Source: Corynebacterium kroppenstedtii DSM 44385
GTDB lineage: Bacteria; Actinomycetota; Actinomycetes; Mycobacteriales; Mycobacteriaceae
Reading direction: 5' to 3'
Length of the DNA: 64,000 bases
NCBI RefSeq assembly: GCF_000023145.1
Contig: NC_012704.1
Coordinates: forward strand, 310,001-374,000
The notes under the pieces are model-generated. The model ran no database searches, had not been told where the DNA came from, and was given only the letters and a program-made list of their open reading frames with translations. The first letter of the stretch is position 1, and each line of letters opens with the position of its first letter. Positions 52,198 through 61,365 of the stretch are shown here, piece by piece. Made by a program: the position numbers and the translations under genes.

Positions 52198-52914
52198 ATG
52201 CGCATCGAAGTAAGCGGGTTGAGTTTTTCGTATAAAAAGGCTAAGTCTGTGTTGGACGGAATTTCGTGCACTTTTTCCGGTGGAATTAATATCGTGCTCG
52301 GTTCTAATGGCGCGGGGAAAAGTACCTTAATGAAGATTCTCGCGACAGAGCTTGAACCCCAGTCCGGCGTGATCAGGTATGATGGCAAAACAGCGGAGCG
52401 AAAAAACCGTCCTACAATCGTTTCGCGCTTAGGTTGGGTGCCGCAACATAATGCGGTTGATACATCTCAAACTGTGCGGGACTTAGTTCAGACGGCAGCG
52501 TGGCTTCATGGTTATTCCATGAGTGAGGCCCGGAGCGCAGCGTCCGAGGCCATTGCGCTTGTCCATTTGTCCGATAACGAAGGCGACCGTTTTTCTTCGT
52601 TGTCCGGTGGCATGCAACGTCGGGCGATGGTTGCTGTCGGGATAGCTCACCGTCCCGACGTCCTTATTTTGGATGAGCCGACATCGGGATTAGACCCAAA
52701 CCACCGGGCGTCGCTCCTGAATATAATTCGTCGCCTCAGTGAGAAAACCTCAGTCATTATGTCGACGCATATTTCCTCCGATATTGAGCCTACTGATCGA
52801 GTTCTTTTCCTTGATTCCGGACACATTGTCGCTGATGTGCCCTCGGAAGAGCTCGAAAGGAAATATGGAAGTATTGATGCTGCTTTCGGTCAATTGACTG
52901 CGGGAGTGATCTAA
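52198..52914 (+). CDS. ABC transporter ATP-binding subunit (system A)
   Basis: Walker A GSNGAGKST, Q-loop VPQHNAVD, signature LSGGMQRR, Walker B VLILDEPTSG and the switch His in IMSTHISSD are all present in 238 residues. It groups by eye with ABC-2-type export ATPases (drug/antibiotic/lipid exporters). It follows the secreted-protein gene by 6 bases, and its TAA/ATG junction with the permease overlaps by one base. Codon choice is more AT-rich than in neighbouring housekeeping genes. The partner subunits are the next two genes. Confidence 0.93.
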   Translation: MRIEVSGLSFSYKKAKSVLDGISCTFSGGINIVLGSNGAGKSTLMKILATELEPQSGVIRYDGKTAERKNRPTIVSRLGWVPQHNAVDTSQTVRDLVQTAAWLHGYSMSEARSAASEAIALVHLSDNEGDRFSSLSGGMQRRAMVAVGIAHRPDVLILDEPTSGLDPNHRASLLNIIRRLSEKTSVIMSTHISSDIEPTDRVLFLDSGHIVADVPSEELERKYGSIDAAFGQLTAGVI

Positions 52915-54218
52915 TGGGGTGGCGACGACATCTCCGTTATTTTGTCCCAGTGCCCTTCGTTGCTTTTCTTTTATTCTCCGCGTGGCGAGTGGGCTACATT
53001 ATTGGCTATTGGCCGGACGTTAACGAAGTACATTCTGAAACACTTGCCCTTATCGGAGTGTGCTTAGCGGGGTGTACTGCCTATGACATCGCGCGTCATG
53101 ATGTTGACTATCTCCGCACGATATCGTCAACCTCCATAAGACTAAGCTGGTATCTTTGCGGGCTCGGGGCATTGTATGCATTGATATACAACATCGTAAC
53201 AATAGTTGTGTTGTATGCCGTGTGTTTATCCGGAGACCCCGGTGGTTATCCATGGTGGTCGATTCCGATTATGGGACTGATTTGGTCCCTGTTCTCCGTG
53301 GGGCTCGGCGGAGTTATTGGCCGATCACTCCATACCAAACCGCGTTTAGCGGCGATTGTCGGCTTCATTGCGGGGATGGCCGTCGTGGTTCTCACTTTGA
53401 TGGCAGGGCTGCTACGCGTAGTTCCGAAAATTCTATTCTTGAGGCCGTATTCATCGGGGAACTACGTGGGCTACGTAGAACAATCAGTCCAATTACGTCC
53501 AGTTGTTGTTGGTGTTGTTATAGGAATTGCACTGGCAGCAGTGCTCATTTTCGTCACCACAGCCGATTGGGTAAGGGGTAAAAAGCTTTTATCGTTAGCT
53601 CTACCTGGAATCGTTATCGTCTCTGTGGTGGCAACTCTCGTCGGAATAAATGGGCCTCTGGTGACTGCACGTGAGAAACCATCGAATCCTTCATGCACTC
53701 ATTCAGCCGACGGTGCTCGGTATTGCAGTTGGCCAGAAGATGAATCCACTGTGCGTGAAGTGGATAAAAACTGGTCTGCCTTTTTGTCTGAATTGGACGA
53801 GTTGGGGTTCGGGGTCGACGCTGGTGAGTATGCTCCCAAAAGAGTTGGTGGCGACGTCACCTTGATGGCGGCTGACGCGGGACGATCCTCAACTCTTGTG
53901 TTCCATGACGTGGCTGAAACCGTCATTGCACAAGACAGCGATAAATCGGGGTGTGAGCTTTCCGAAACGGATGGAGTATCGACTATCTATATCGTCGCAG
54001 AATGGATTGCCGATCATTTCGGAGACAAGCCAGTTCGCGACGTCATCGGTGGGGCGAATGGCCCGGGTACCAGTGATGCCCAGAAGTGGATGGACAAGAA
54101 CACTGAGGGGCGGCCATTTCAGGAGCAAGAAGAGCGAATTAAAAACATCACGGGGGATCTTAAGGCCTGTATAGCTTCTTCTGAGAAAGGCAATGCCCAG
54201 GATAATCCAGGAAAATAA
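52914..54218 (+). CDS. ABC-type membrane subunit with extracytoplasmic four-Cys domain (system A)
   Basis: About seven hydrophobic segments occupy residues 8-250 (YFVPVPFVAFLLFSAW, LALIGVCLAGCTAYDI, YALIYNIVTIVVLYAV, IPIMGLIWSLFSVGLGG, AIVGFIAGMAVVVLTLM, VVVGVVIGIALAAVLIFV, LALPGIVIVSVVATLVG). The last ~185 residues lie outside, with Cys261, Cys271, Cys347 and Cys419, and start C-x9-C-S-W-P-E. The segment order and this tail parallel the second half of the 562-residue protein at 57917-59605. The N-terminal G-W-R-R phrase also matches that protein's residues 239-242. No known permease family is assigned. Confidence 0.8.
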   Translation: MGWRRHLRYFVPVPFVAFLLFSAWRVGYIIGYWPDVNEVHSETLALIGVCLAGCTAYDIARHDVDYLRTISSTSIRLSWYLCGLGALYALIYNIVTIVVLYAVCLSGDPGGYPWWSIPIMGLIWSLFSVGLGGVIGRSLHTKPRLAAIVGFIAGMAVVVLTLMAGLLRVVPKILFLRPYSSGNYVGYVEQSVQLRPVVVGVVIGIALAAVLIFVTTADWVRGKKLLSLALPGIVIVSVVATLVGINGPLVTAREKPSNPSCTHSADGARYCSWPEDESTVREVDKNWSAFLSELDELGFGVDAGEYAPKRVGGDVTLMAADAGRSSTLVFHDVAETVIAQDSDKSGCELSETDGVSTIYIVAEWIADHFGDKPVRDVIGGANGPGTSDAQKWMDKNTEGRPFQEQEERIKNITGDLKACIASSEKGNAQDNPGK

Positions 54219-54253
54219 AGCACCCTGAAGTGAAAGAAGTGTGAGGATTACAT

Positions 54254-54844
54254 ATGAGTAATAGCGTCTTCCCCTATCTCCGCCTTCGTGGCTGGCGTGA
54301 AGCGCTATTGCTGTGTTGCGTTGTCATTCCTCTGATCTGGTTCCATGATTTTTCGCTCCCACAATTGTTTGGTCCAGAATTGAGCATCCCTGTTTTCCTT
54401 CCGAATCTGGTCCCGGTGGTGATGGCAGGGGCGATGGGTGTTCTGCTGGGGAGTCAATGGTCGGAATCGTATGAGCGCGCCGTGACGTCTCGCTCGACGG
54501 AACGCCCGCGCCTGATTCTGTCTGTCATATGTGTTCTCATCTTGGTTGCTGTAGCCGGCCTGATGAGGGCTCGTTATCTGGGGTGGGAAACGGTTAGTTT
54601 GATCAGTGCTCACAGCATTGTGGCTATTGGGTGTGCGGCTGCAATTGGTGGCTGTTGGGGGTCGGCAGTGTCTTTGCGCCTAATGCCGGCTCTTTCTCTT
54701 ATCCTTTGCCTCAGCCCGTGGTTTGTGGGGGAGAGCACGGCGTTGGGAAATTCGGTCGGGATCGGTACGAGTCCCGTGGTGTTAATAGGGGAAGCTGTTC
54801 TGGGGGTCATAGGTTTGGGCGTCTGGGTCCGGCAGGGTCGTTAG
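54254..54844 (+). CDS. Second membrane subunit of the ABC system (system A)
   Basis: This 196-residue protein has about five to six hydrophobic segments. R-P-R-L-I-L at about 82 and the downstream MPALSLILCLSPWF resemble R-R-R-L-I-L (83-88) and LPLIATAGSMLFSWPQ (142-157) in the first half of the 562-residue protein of system B. It therefore appears to be the separate counterpart of that half. It is 35 bases after the larger subunit in the same direction. The ATG has GTGAGGA upstream. No known family. Confidence 0.75.
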   Translation: MSNSVFPYLRLRGWREALLLCCVVIPLIWFHDFSLPQLFGPELSIPVFLPNLVPVVMAGAMGVLLGSQWSESYERAVTSRSTERPRLILSVICVLILVAVAGLMRARYLGWETVSLISAHSIVAIGCAAAIGGCWGSAVSLRLMPALSLILCLSPWFVGESTALGNSVGIGTSPVVLIGEAVLGVIGLGVWVRQGR

Positions 54845-55051
54845 CTCATCTGGGTGCGGTGGCCCGTTACTGCCGACGTGCCCCATCCCGCCGGTCGACG
54901 TTCCCGTCCGGCTCGCACGTGCCCATCTCGCGCATACGCGCACAACTCATGCACCCATCATGCGTCCATCCTGCGCACGCATGTCCAACCCACGCACTCA
55001 CCCCTCACCACCGTCCCCATCCGCCACAAAAATTTTTTCTAAAAAATCTAC
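54845..55051. other. Pyrimidine-rich gap before clpB promoter
   Basis: C-rich sequence with recurring CATGCRYCCATC-like words and no gene. The A/T run AAATTTTTTC (55029-55038) precedes the clpB operators. Confidence 0.4.
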
Positions 55052-55072
55052 CTTGAGTGGAATAGACTCAAC
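55052..55072. promoter_or_regulatory. HAIR operator 1 of clpB
   Basis: CTTGAGT-N7-ACTCAAC matches the HAIR consensus at 13 of 14 positions, the best in the window. It overlaps the SigH -35 element. Confidence 0.9.
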
Positions 55073-55084
55073 TTCGTGTCAGTT
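55059..55084 (+). promoter_or_regulatory. SigH-type promoter of clpB
   Basis: GGAAT (55059-55063) and GTT (55082-55084) have an 18-base spacer, identical in spacing to dnaK and dnaJ. Confidence 0.75.
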
Positions 55085-55103
55085 GTACTAGATGTGATTA
55101 AAA

Positions 55104-55124
55104 CTTGCGTGACGTACACTCAAC
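55104..55124. promoter_or_regulatory. HAIR operator 2 of clpB
   Basis: CTTGCGT-N7-ACTCAAC matches at 12 of 14 positions and begins 19 bases after the -10, the same place relative to the promoter as the dnaK and dnaJ operators. Confidence 0.8.
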
Positions 55125-55281
55125 AATGGTTATAGCAACGTTCTTCGTCGGCTAGCGGTCAGCAACCCGGTCGGTTCCGTCGACTGAGTCACAAAGCTTC
55201 CGCCGCACAGGCCACACACAGAACGGTCAACATAGAAACAACAAATACAGAACAACGAACAAAGAACAGAAAGGTGACATC

Positions 55282-57855
55282 ATGAGCTCTTTTACCCCCA
55301 CAACACGCACAGCTGAGGCCCTCCAGGCTGCACTTCAGGACGCCTCGAAACGAGGTAACCCGGACATCCGTCCAGCGCACTTACTCGTCGCTCTCCTCGA
55401 GCAGGCCGATTCTATTGCGTCGCCGGTTATTCAGGCTGTCGGCGCAGACCCGAACCAGGTCCTCACTCGGGCACGAAGTCTGGTTGGCGGATACCCCACC
55501 GCCACTGGCCAACAAATGGCGAACCCACAGTTCAACCGCGATTCCCTCAACGCACTAACCACCGCGCAGGAATTAGCAGGCCAGCTGGGCGATAGCTACG
55601 TCTCCACCGAGGTTTTGCTCGCCGGCATCGCATCCGGCGATAGCGACGCAGCGAAATTGCTGCAGGAGTTCGGTGTCACCGCGGACGCCCTCAAGGCAGC
55701 GTTCCCGTCGGTACGCGGAAACCAAAAAGTGACTACCGAGGACCCAGAAGGCCAGTTCCAGGCCCTCGAAAAGTACTCCACGGACCTCACCGCCCGAGCG
55801 CGCGACGGCAAAATCGACCCCGTCATCGGCCGCGACGCCGAAATTCGACGCGTCGTCCAAGTGCTGTCACGGCGGACGAAGAACAACCCGGTGCTCATCG
55901 GTGAGCCCGGCGTCGGTAAAACCGCCATCGTCGAAGGCCTCGCGCGGCGTATCGTCGCTGGTGATGTGCCCGAATCGCTGAAGGATAAGAAACTCGTCTC
56001 GCTCGACCTCGGGTCCATGGTCGCGGGTGCAAAATACCGTGGCGAATTCGAGGAACGGTTAAAGGCCGTCCTTGACGAAATCAAGAACGCCGACGGCGAA
56101 ATCATCACCTTCATCGATGAGCTGCACACCATCGTCGGTGCGGGCGCGACCGGGGAATCCGCAATGGACGCCGGCAACATGATCAAGCCGCTGCTGGCTC
56201 GTGGCGAGCTCCGGCTCGTGGGCGCAACCACCCTGGAGGAATACCGCAAGTACATCGAAAAGGACGCCGCCCTTGAGCGTCGGTTTCAGCAGGTGTACGT
56301 GGGTGAGCCCAGCGTCGAGGACACTGTCGGTATTTTGCGTGGCCTCAAGGAGCGCTACGAGGTTCACCACGGTGTTCGGATCATGGACTCCGCGCTGGTC
56401 TCGGCCGCGACGCTGTCCGACCGCTACATCACAGCGCGGTTCCTTCCCGATAAAGCCATCGACCTTATTGACGAAGCCGCCTCGCGGTTGCGGATGGAAA
56501 TCGACTCCCGGCCAGAGGAAATCGACACCGCCGAGCGCGTGGTGCGTCGGCTAGAGATCGAGGAAATGGCCCTGGAGAAGGAGACCGATGAAGCGTCGAA
56601 AATCAGGCTCGAGCATCTGAAAGAAGAGCTTGCCGACGAGCGCGAAAACCTGAAGGCCCTGACCGCCCGGTGGGAGAACGAAAAGTCTGCCATTACCGAG
56701 GTGCAAAGTGTCAAGGAAGAGCTGGAGAAGGCTCGGTCTGATTCGGAGATCGCGGAGCGTGACGGCGACTACGAGAGGGTAGCAAAGCTGCGCTACGGCA
56801 CTATTCCTGAACTGGAAAAGAAGCTGCACGCGGCCGAAAAGTCCGTGAACTCCACCGAAGAGAACGCCATGCTCTCTGAGGAAGTTACGCCTGAGACCGT
56901 GGCCGAAGTTGTCTCCGCGTGGACCGGCATCCCCGCCGGCAAGATGATGCAAGGCGAAACCGAAAAGCTCCTGGCCATGGAGAAAGTTTTGGGTCGTCGC
57001 GTGGTCGGCCAGGACGAAGCCGTGAAGGCCGTGTCCGACGCGGTACGCCGTGCGCGTGCTGGTGTTGCGGATGAGAACCGCCCGACAGGGTCGTTCCTCT
57101 TCCTCGGCCCCACCGGCGTCGGCAAGACCGAGCTGGCTAAGGCGTTGGCGGACTTCCTCTTCGACGACGAAAAAGCCATGGTTCGCATCGATATGTCGGA
57201 GTACGGCGAGAAGCACTCCGTGGCGCGGTTGGTTGGTGCCCCTCCGGGATACGTCGGTTACGACGCCGGTGGTCAGCTGACCGAAGCAGTGCGTCGTCGG
57301 CCCTACACGGTGGTCCTGTTCGACGAGGTCGAGAAGGCTCACCCCGACGTCTTCGATGTCCTCCTGCAGGTGCTCGATGAAGGCCGCCTGACCGATGGGC
57401 AAGGCCGCACGGTGGACTTCCGGAACACCATCCTGATCCTGACCTCGAACTTGGGCGCAGGCGGGACCAAGGAGCAGATGGAGGCGGCCGTCAAGGCCAC
57501 CTTCAAGCCGGAATTCATCAACCGACTTGACGACGTCGTTATGTTCGACGCTCTGACCAGCGAACAGCTAACCAAGATCGTCGACATTCAGATCGACGCT
57601 CTGGCCAAGAGGCTGGAGTCTCGACGCCTCGTGTTGGACGTTCACGACGATGCGAAGGAATGGCTGGCCAAGCGCGGTTACGACCCCGCGTACGGTGCTC
57701 GCCCGCTGCGTCGGTTAGTGCAGCAAGCCATTGGCGACGAACTGGCGAAGGAACTCCTCGCCGGGGATGTTCGCGACGGCGATGTTGTCGAAGTCACGGT
57801 GGCCGAGGGTGGAGACAAACTCGACGTCCACGGCGGCGGTGTGTCGACGCTGTAA
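55282..57855 (+). CDS. clpB: Chaperone ClpB (Hsp100 disaggregase)
   Basis: This hexameric AAA+ disaggregase works with DnaK-DnaJ-GrpE. The N-terminal Clp repeats occupy about 1-145. The first ATPase has Walker A GEPGVGKT from residue 207 and Walker [16 protein letters not shown]. The coiled-coil M domain spans about 405-530. The second ATPase has GPTGVGKT from residue 609 and [14 protein letters not shown]. There is no ClpP-binding IGL/F loop, as expected for ClpB. Length 857. AAAGGTGA precedes the ATG. It is a single-gene unit between the two low-GC ABC loci. Confidence 0.98.
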   Translation: MSSFTPTTRTAEALQAALQDASKRGNPDIRPAHLLVALLEQADSIASPVIQAVGADPNQVLTRARSLVGGYPTATGQQMANPQFNRDSLNALTTAQELAGQLGDSYVSTEVLLAGIASGDSDAAKLLQEFGVTADALKAAFPSVRGNQKVTTEDPEGQFQALEKYSTDLTARARDGKIDPVIGRDAEIRRVVQVLSRRTKNNPVLIGEPGVGKTAIVEGLARRIVAGDVPESLKDKKLVSLDLGSMVAGAKYRGEFEERLKAVLDEIKNADGEIITFIDELHTIVGAGATGESAMDAGNMIKPLLARGELRLVGATTLEEYRKYIEKDAALERRFQQVYVGEPSVEDTVGILRGLKERYEVHHGVRIMDSALVSAATLSDRYITARFLPDKAIDLIDEAASRLRMEIDSRPEEIDTAERVVRRLEIEEMALEKETDEASKIRLEHLKEELADERENLKALTARWENEKSAITEVQSVKEELEKARSDSEIAERDGDYERVAKLRYGTIPELEKKLHAAEKSVNSTEENAMLSEEVTPETVAEVVSAWTGIPAGKMMQGETEKLLAMEKVLGRRVVGQDEAVKAVSDAVRRARAGVADENRPTGSFLFLGPTGVGKTELAKALADFLFDDEKAMVRIDMSEYGEKHSVARLVGAPPGYVGYDAGGQLTEAVRRRPYTVVLFDEVEKAHPDVFDVLLQVLDEGRLTDGQGRTVDFRNTILILTSNLGAGGTKEQMEAAVKATFKPEFINRLDDVVMFDALTSEQLTKIVDIQIDALAKRLESRRLVLDVHDDAKEWLAKRGYDPAYGARPLRRLVQQAIGDELAKELLAGDVRDGDVVEVTVAEGGDKLDVHGGGVSTL

Positions 57856-57869
57856 GCGAGAATTTTTAT

Positions 57870-57902
57870 AGCCCTTCCGGAGTGGTGTTCGGGAGGGCTT
57901 TT
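57870..57902 (+). terminator. Terminator after clpB
   Basis: AGCCCTTCCG (57870-57879) pairs with CGGGAGGGCT (57890-57899) with one G-U pair, then TTTT. It separates clpB from the convergent ABC locus. Confidence 0.85.
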
Positions 57903-57916
57903 CGGGTTTCGTAACA

Positions 57917-59605
57917 CTATTGGCCGTTAAGGCAATGCTGGAGTTGGATGAGGTCTTCTTCAGGTGGTGGGGGATTGTCCGGACTCCCTGGAGCGGGAGT
58001 AGCTAGATAGAGCGCTGAACTCGCCTGCACATCTTTGCAGGAGTTCCCTATCGTTTGGCCAAGTTCGGAGGAAATATCCGTGCTCGGCAAAGCTTGGGGG
58101 ACTGCGAGTGAGCGTTTGCGGTAGAGACCAAACTTAGCCATTGGGCTATCTGAGGGCGCGAAGGCATTATTGACCAAGTACAAAGTCTGCGGAAGGTATT
58201 GCTTGGCCGGTGCATCAGCATAGAGATCACTTAGTGTGCGTGCCGCTGCATGGAGAAATGGTGCATTCGTTTCGCTCGAACAAACTTGGCGGTTGAGCTC
58301 TGGAATTGATGCACAAGCAGTCAGTTTGTCCCTTCGGTCGGTAGAAACGTGATCAACCTGACTGTGTCCCACTATGAGCACGATGAGGGTGAGGATAAAA
58401 GCGACAGAGGGGACCCAAATCCCTTTGCGCTTATGACCAATTGCGACGCCGGTTAGTGCTAATACGGCGACAATGATAAGGAAAGCACCAATAGTTGTTG
58501 TTGCTGAACTTGTCCCGGCGACAACAACGGATGAAGAGACATCATGTGAAATAAGGAACCAGCTATTGGCGGCCAGAGCGATAACACTGACTGTGATAAT
58601 AGGGATTAAAACAGCGGTAGTTACGGAAAGCGCTGGTTTTTTAAGGAGTGCAATGGTGGTGTAGTTACTTAGTTTCTCCCAGACTGCGATCCCAGTGCGC
58701 CAGCGAGTTTGCCCCACAAAGGTTCCAACGGCCATAGCTACTGAACCGAAAACAAAAATGCCATTGAGGCACGTGGAGGCTAATTCAGCCGGGCTGCCAC
58801 CCCAATTCTTTTTATCCTGGAGCAGGTAATACGAATCGCTTATAGTTATGATCAAGCCGATGGCGATTTGTTGCGTAATTCGTCGCCACCCGCGAGCTCG
58901 TAATTGTGCGACAGGAATATTACCTGCACGGTACACAGTGGAACGGCTAAAAATATTGGACTGCTGGTTGGCATGAAAACGACCCCGACCGACAGTGTCC
59001 TGACGTAAATATATGACGCTTAAAAGGATAAAACTGCCTAGGCAGAGGGGAATACTCAGGTCGATAGTGCCATCCGAGTAGAAAGACCCAGGACTTCGCA
59101 AAGCGCCATATACGGTGTCCCAAACAGTTGGATACTGTGGCCAGGAAAATAGCATGGATCCCGCTGTTGCGATGAGCGGGAGAATCCATATCCGAGTTTG
59201 TCCTAGAAGTTCGCGCCCAAGCAATCCGAGTGTGAGAAAAACAAGGATATTTCGAAATACGGCAATAAATCCAAAATCCGTGAGATTAGTGGGATAACAG
59301 GCGATCGAGACAACAGCTCCAGTAATAACGGCAGATCCCAACAGAATAAGTCGACGCCGGATGAGTGGTCGTGGAGCACATAGATCAGGTTTTGTCTCGT
59401 GACTGAAGATGAATACTAAAGGCAGGCTTGCAATGAAACTCAGCCACAATGGTTCAATTTCAATGGTGCCGCCGTTAGACTCCAGGGTTAGAAGGATAGC
59501 CATTCGCAGCGCGAGCGTAGACACCACGGCGATAACAATATCGTGTGGTAGCCGATGAAAACGTGCCCATAACCACCAGCCTGGTGTTTTTCGTTGCAGT
59601 ACCAT
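57917..59605 (-). CDS. Large membrane protein with extracytoplasmic four-Cys domain (system B), apparent fused permease
   Basis: There are about eleven to twelve hydrophobic segments in two blocks. Block 1 (20-200) resembles the 196-residue subunit of system A. Block 2 (from R-A-R-G-W-R-R at 236-242 to about 413) resembles the 434-residue subunit. The outside tail of ~145 residues has Cys431, Cys442, Cys523 and Cys558, so C-x10-C then two more, like C261/C271/C347/C419 in system A. The end is Pro/Glu-rich before the last Cys. It starts 3 bases after the ATPase stop. Low GC. I recognise no named family; the fusion reading rests on aligned motifs, not on a computed alignment. Confidence 0.78.
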   Translation of the reverse strand: MVLQRKTPGWWLWARFHRLPHDIVIAVVSTLALRMAILLTLESNGGTIEIEPLWLSFIASLPLVFIFSHETKPDLCAPRPLIRRRLILLGSAVITGAVVSIACYPTNLTDFGFIAVFRNILVFLTLGLLGRELLGQTRIWILPLIATAGSMLFSWPQYPTVWDTVYGALRSPGSFYSDGTIDLSIPLCLGSFILLSVIYLRQDTVGRGRFHANQQSNIFSRSTVYRAGNIPVAQLRARGWRRITQQIAIGLIITISDSYYLLQDKKNWGGSPAELASTCLNGIFVFGSVAMAVGTFVGQTRWRTGIAVWEKLSNYTTIALLKKPALSVTTAVLIPIITVSVIALAANSWFLISHDVSSSVVVAGTSSATTTIGAFLIIVAVLALTGVAIGHKRKGIWVPSVAFILTLIVLIVGHSQVDHVSTDRRDKLTACASIPELNRQVCSSETNAPFLHAAARTLSDLYADAPAKQYLPQTLYLVNNAFAPSDSPMAKFGLYRKRSLAVPQALPSTDISSELGQTIGNSCKDVQASSALYLATPAPGSPDNPPPPEEDLIQLQHCLNGQ

Positions 59606-59608
59606 GAG

Positions 59609-60343
59609 CTAGCGCTCACCTACTAGGTCTAGGTACTGGGCTTTCAGCTCGGGAAGCTGGCGGGTATGGCAAAACTCATCCCACCCTCCAGAGAACATAA
59701 AGGCACCCCGGGACATGACGGTGAGGGTGTCGGCGATGTCAATAATGTCTTCGACAATATGAGTCGAGGTAAGGACGACGGCATCTTGAGCAACAGTCGC
59801 AACGATTCTTCGAAGTGAATCACGCTGTGCCATGTCAAGTCCAGCCGAAGCTTCATCAAGTATGAGTAGACGTGGGGAACCTACCAGTGCAGAAGCGATT
59901 CCGACGCGCCGTCTCATGCCGCCGGATAGTGACCCAATGGTGGCATCCGCTTTGTCTGATAGCTCTGTCAGATTTATCAACCGATCAACTTCGGCCGACA
60001 CGTTCCCATCCGGTATTTGTTTGAGCCAGCACATATAAGCCAAATGTTCTCGGACGGTAAAACGTGATTTCGGCAGGTTCTCTTGTGGTAGATATCCCAG
60101 AATGTGCCGCAGGTCCATGCCTGTGTAGTCATTCCGATTAGCCGAATCGGGATCATTGTCAGTAAAACGAAAACTCCCCGACGAAGGCTTTCGTAACGTA
60201 GCGATTACCTCAAGTAGTGAAGATTTACCCGCACCATTGGGGCCCAGCAGGGCATGAACACCAGCGCCCAAAACTAGATTGGCATCCTGCACCGCCACTG
60301 TGGAGCCGTATTTCACGGTCACATTGTCGATGCATAAATGCAT
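59609..60343 (-). CDS. ABC transporter ATP-binding subunit (system B)
   Basis: Walker A GPNGAGKSS, Q-loop YLPQENLP, signature LSGGMRRR and switch His in LTSTHIVED are intact in 244 residues. Walker B reads LLILDEASAGLD, with Ala where most have Pro after the catalytic Glu. The overall type is close to the system A ATPase. The ATG has AGGGAG upstream and a TATAGT -10-like element at 60389-60394 (minus). It forms a two-gene operon with the large membrane protein. Confidence 0.93.
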   Translation of the reverse strand: MHLCIDNVTVKYGSTVAVQDANLVLGAGVHALLGPNGAGKSSLLEVIATLRKPSSGSFRFTDNDPDSANRNDYTGMDLRHILGYLPQENLPKSRFTVREHLAYMCWLKQIPDGNVSAEVDRLINLTELSDKADATIGSLSGGMRRRVGIASALVGSPRLLILDEASAGLDMAQRDSLRRIVATVAQDAVVLTSTHIVEDIIDIADTLTVMSRGAFMFSGGWDEFCHTRQLPELKAQYLDLVGER

Positions 60344-60443
60344 GTCAAACTCCCTTGTCTGGAATTAACTAAGCTTTGAAAACTAAGACTATATGAAGCC
60401 TACCCTCAATACGCGTGAGTGACCGGATGACACGCTTTTAAAG

Positions 60444-60462
60444 GGTAACCGTTGTCGTTACC
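60444..60462. promoter_or_regulatory. Inverted repeat between system B and the rhodanese gene
   Basis: GGTAAC-N7-GTTACC has perfect 6-base arms, in the ~180-base divergent gap. The GTAAC/GTTAC half-site also occurs in the palindrome at 51510-51523 upstream of system A, though with different spacing. Confidence 0.45.
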
Positions 60463-60522
60463 AGGAGCATCTCACAACCTGCCACACTGCAGTCTGGAGC
60501 TCGTCCGCATAAGCTAGTGCCC

Positions 60523-61365
60523 ATGACCGTGTACGTTTCTCCAGATATCTTGTCCAAAGCTATCAACAAATCGAATCGTATTAGTATCTTGAGCACCCAC
60601 TGGTCCAGTGGAAGCCGCACCGCGTATTCGAGGTTCGTGTCCGAACACATTCCGGACGCTCAGTTCTGCCCGCCAGAGTTGGCCCTCACGGGGCTTCCTT
60701 CGCGCGAAGCCGGGCGTAACCCGCTTCCGAACAAAGGGATCCTGCAGGACTGGGTCTACAAGTGGGGGCTGGACAAGAAGACGCCGATCATCATTTACGG
60801 CCAGCACCACGGCATTTTCTCCGCCCGCGCCTGGTGGATTCTCAAGTGGGCTGGGTTCACCGACATTCATATTCTCGACGGTGGCCTTCCGGCGTGGGAA
60901 GACGCCGGCCATCCCGTCATCGCCGGGCCGGGGAGCCTCCCGCAGCGGTTTCGCACAGAGATCACCGTCGGCAATATGCCCACCATCGAAGCCGATGAGA
61001 TCGACCAGTGGATTAAAGACGGCGGTTTCCTCCTTGATGCGCGCGACGAGCGTCGTTTCAATGGGATCGCCGAAAAGTTGGACTTCCGCGCTGGCCACAT
61101 CCCGGGTGCGATCAACATGCCGGTCCAGGACTTTTATAACGAGGACCGGACGGTGCTGTCGCCCGACGAGATTCGGGCACGGTTCAACAGGGCGGGAATT
61201 ACCGACGGCTCGAAAGTGGCTGTGTATTCCGGATCCGCGCTGCACTCGTGCGCGATGATTGCCGTGATGGAGCATGGTGGGATCGACGGTGCCACGCTGT
61301 TCACCGGTGGTTGGTCGCAGTGGGCGGGGAATCCTGAGAATCCCATCGAGCGCTCGGGCGATTAA
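60523..61365 (+). CDS. Rhodanese-like sulfurtransferase homologue lacking the catalytic Cys
   Basis: It has two rhodanese domains in 280 residues, like thiosulfate/3-mercaptopyruvate sulfurtransferases. Domain 1 has IIIYGQHHGIFSARAWWILKWAGF and ILDGGLPAW. Domain 2 has LLDARDERRFNG, AGHIPGAINMP and the active-site loop V-Y-S-G-S-A-L-H-S-C. The nucleophile position, normally Cys in YCGSG, is Ser236; the only nearby Cys is residue 243. Sulphur transfer by the standard mechanism is therefore doubtful. ATG 60523 follows TAAGCT (60510-60515) by 7 bases, so it may be leaderless; GTG 60517 is the alternative. Divergent from system B. Confidence 0.88.
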   Translation: MTVYVSPDILSKAINKSNRISILSTHWSSGSRTAYSRFVSEHIPDAQFCPPELALTGLPSREAGRNPLPNKGILQDWVYKWGLDKKTPIIIYGQHHGIFSARAWWILKWAGFTDIHILDGGLPAWEDAGHPVIAGPGSLPQRFRTEITVGNMPTIEADEIDQWIKDGGFLLDARDERRFNGIAEKLDFRAGHIPGAINMPVQDFYNEDRTVLSPDEIRARFNRAGITDGSKVAVYSGSALHSCAMIAVMEHGGIDGATLFTGGWSQWAGNPENPIERSGD

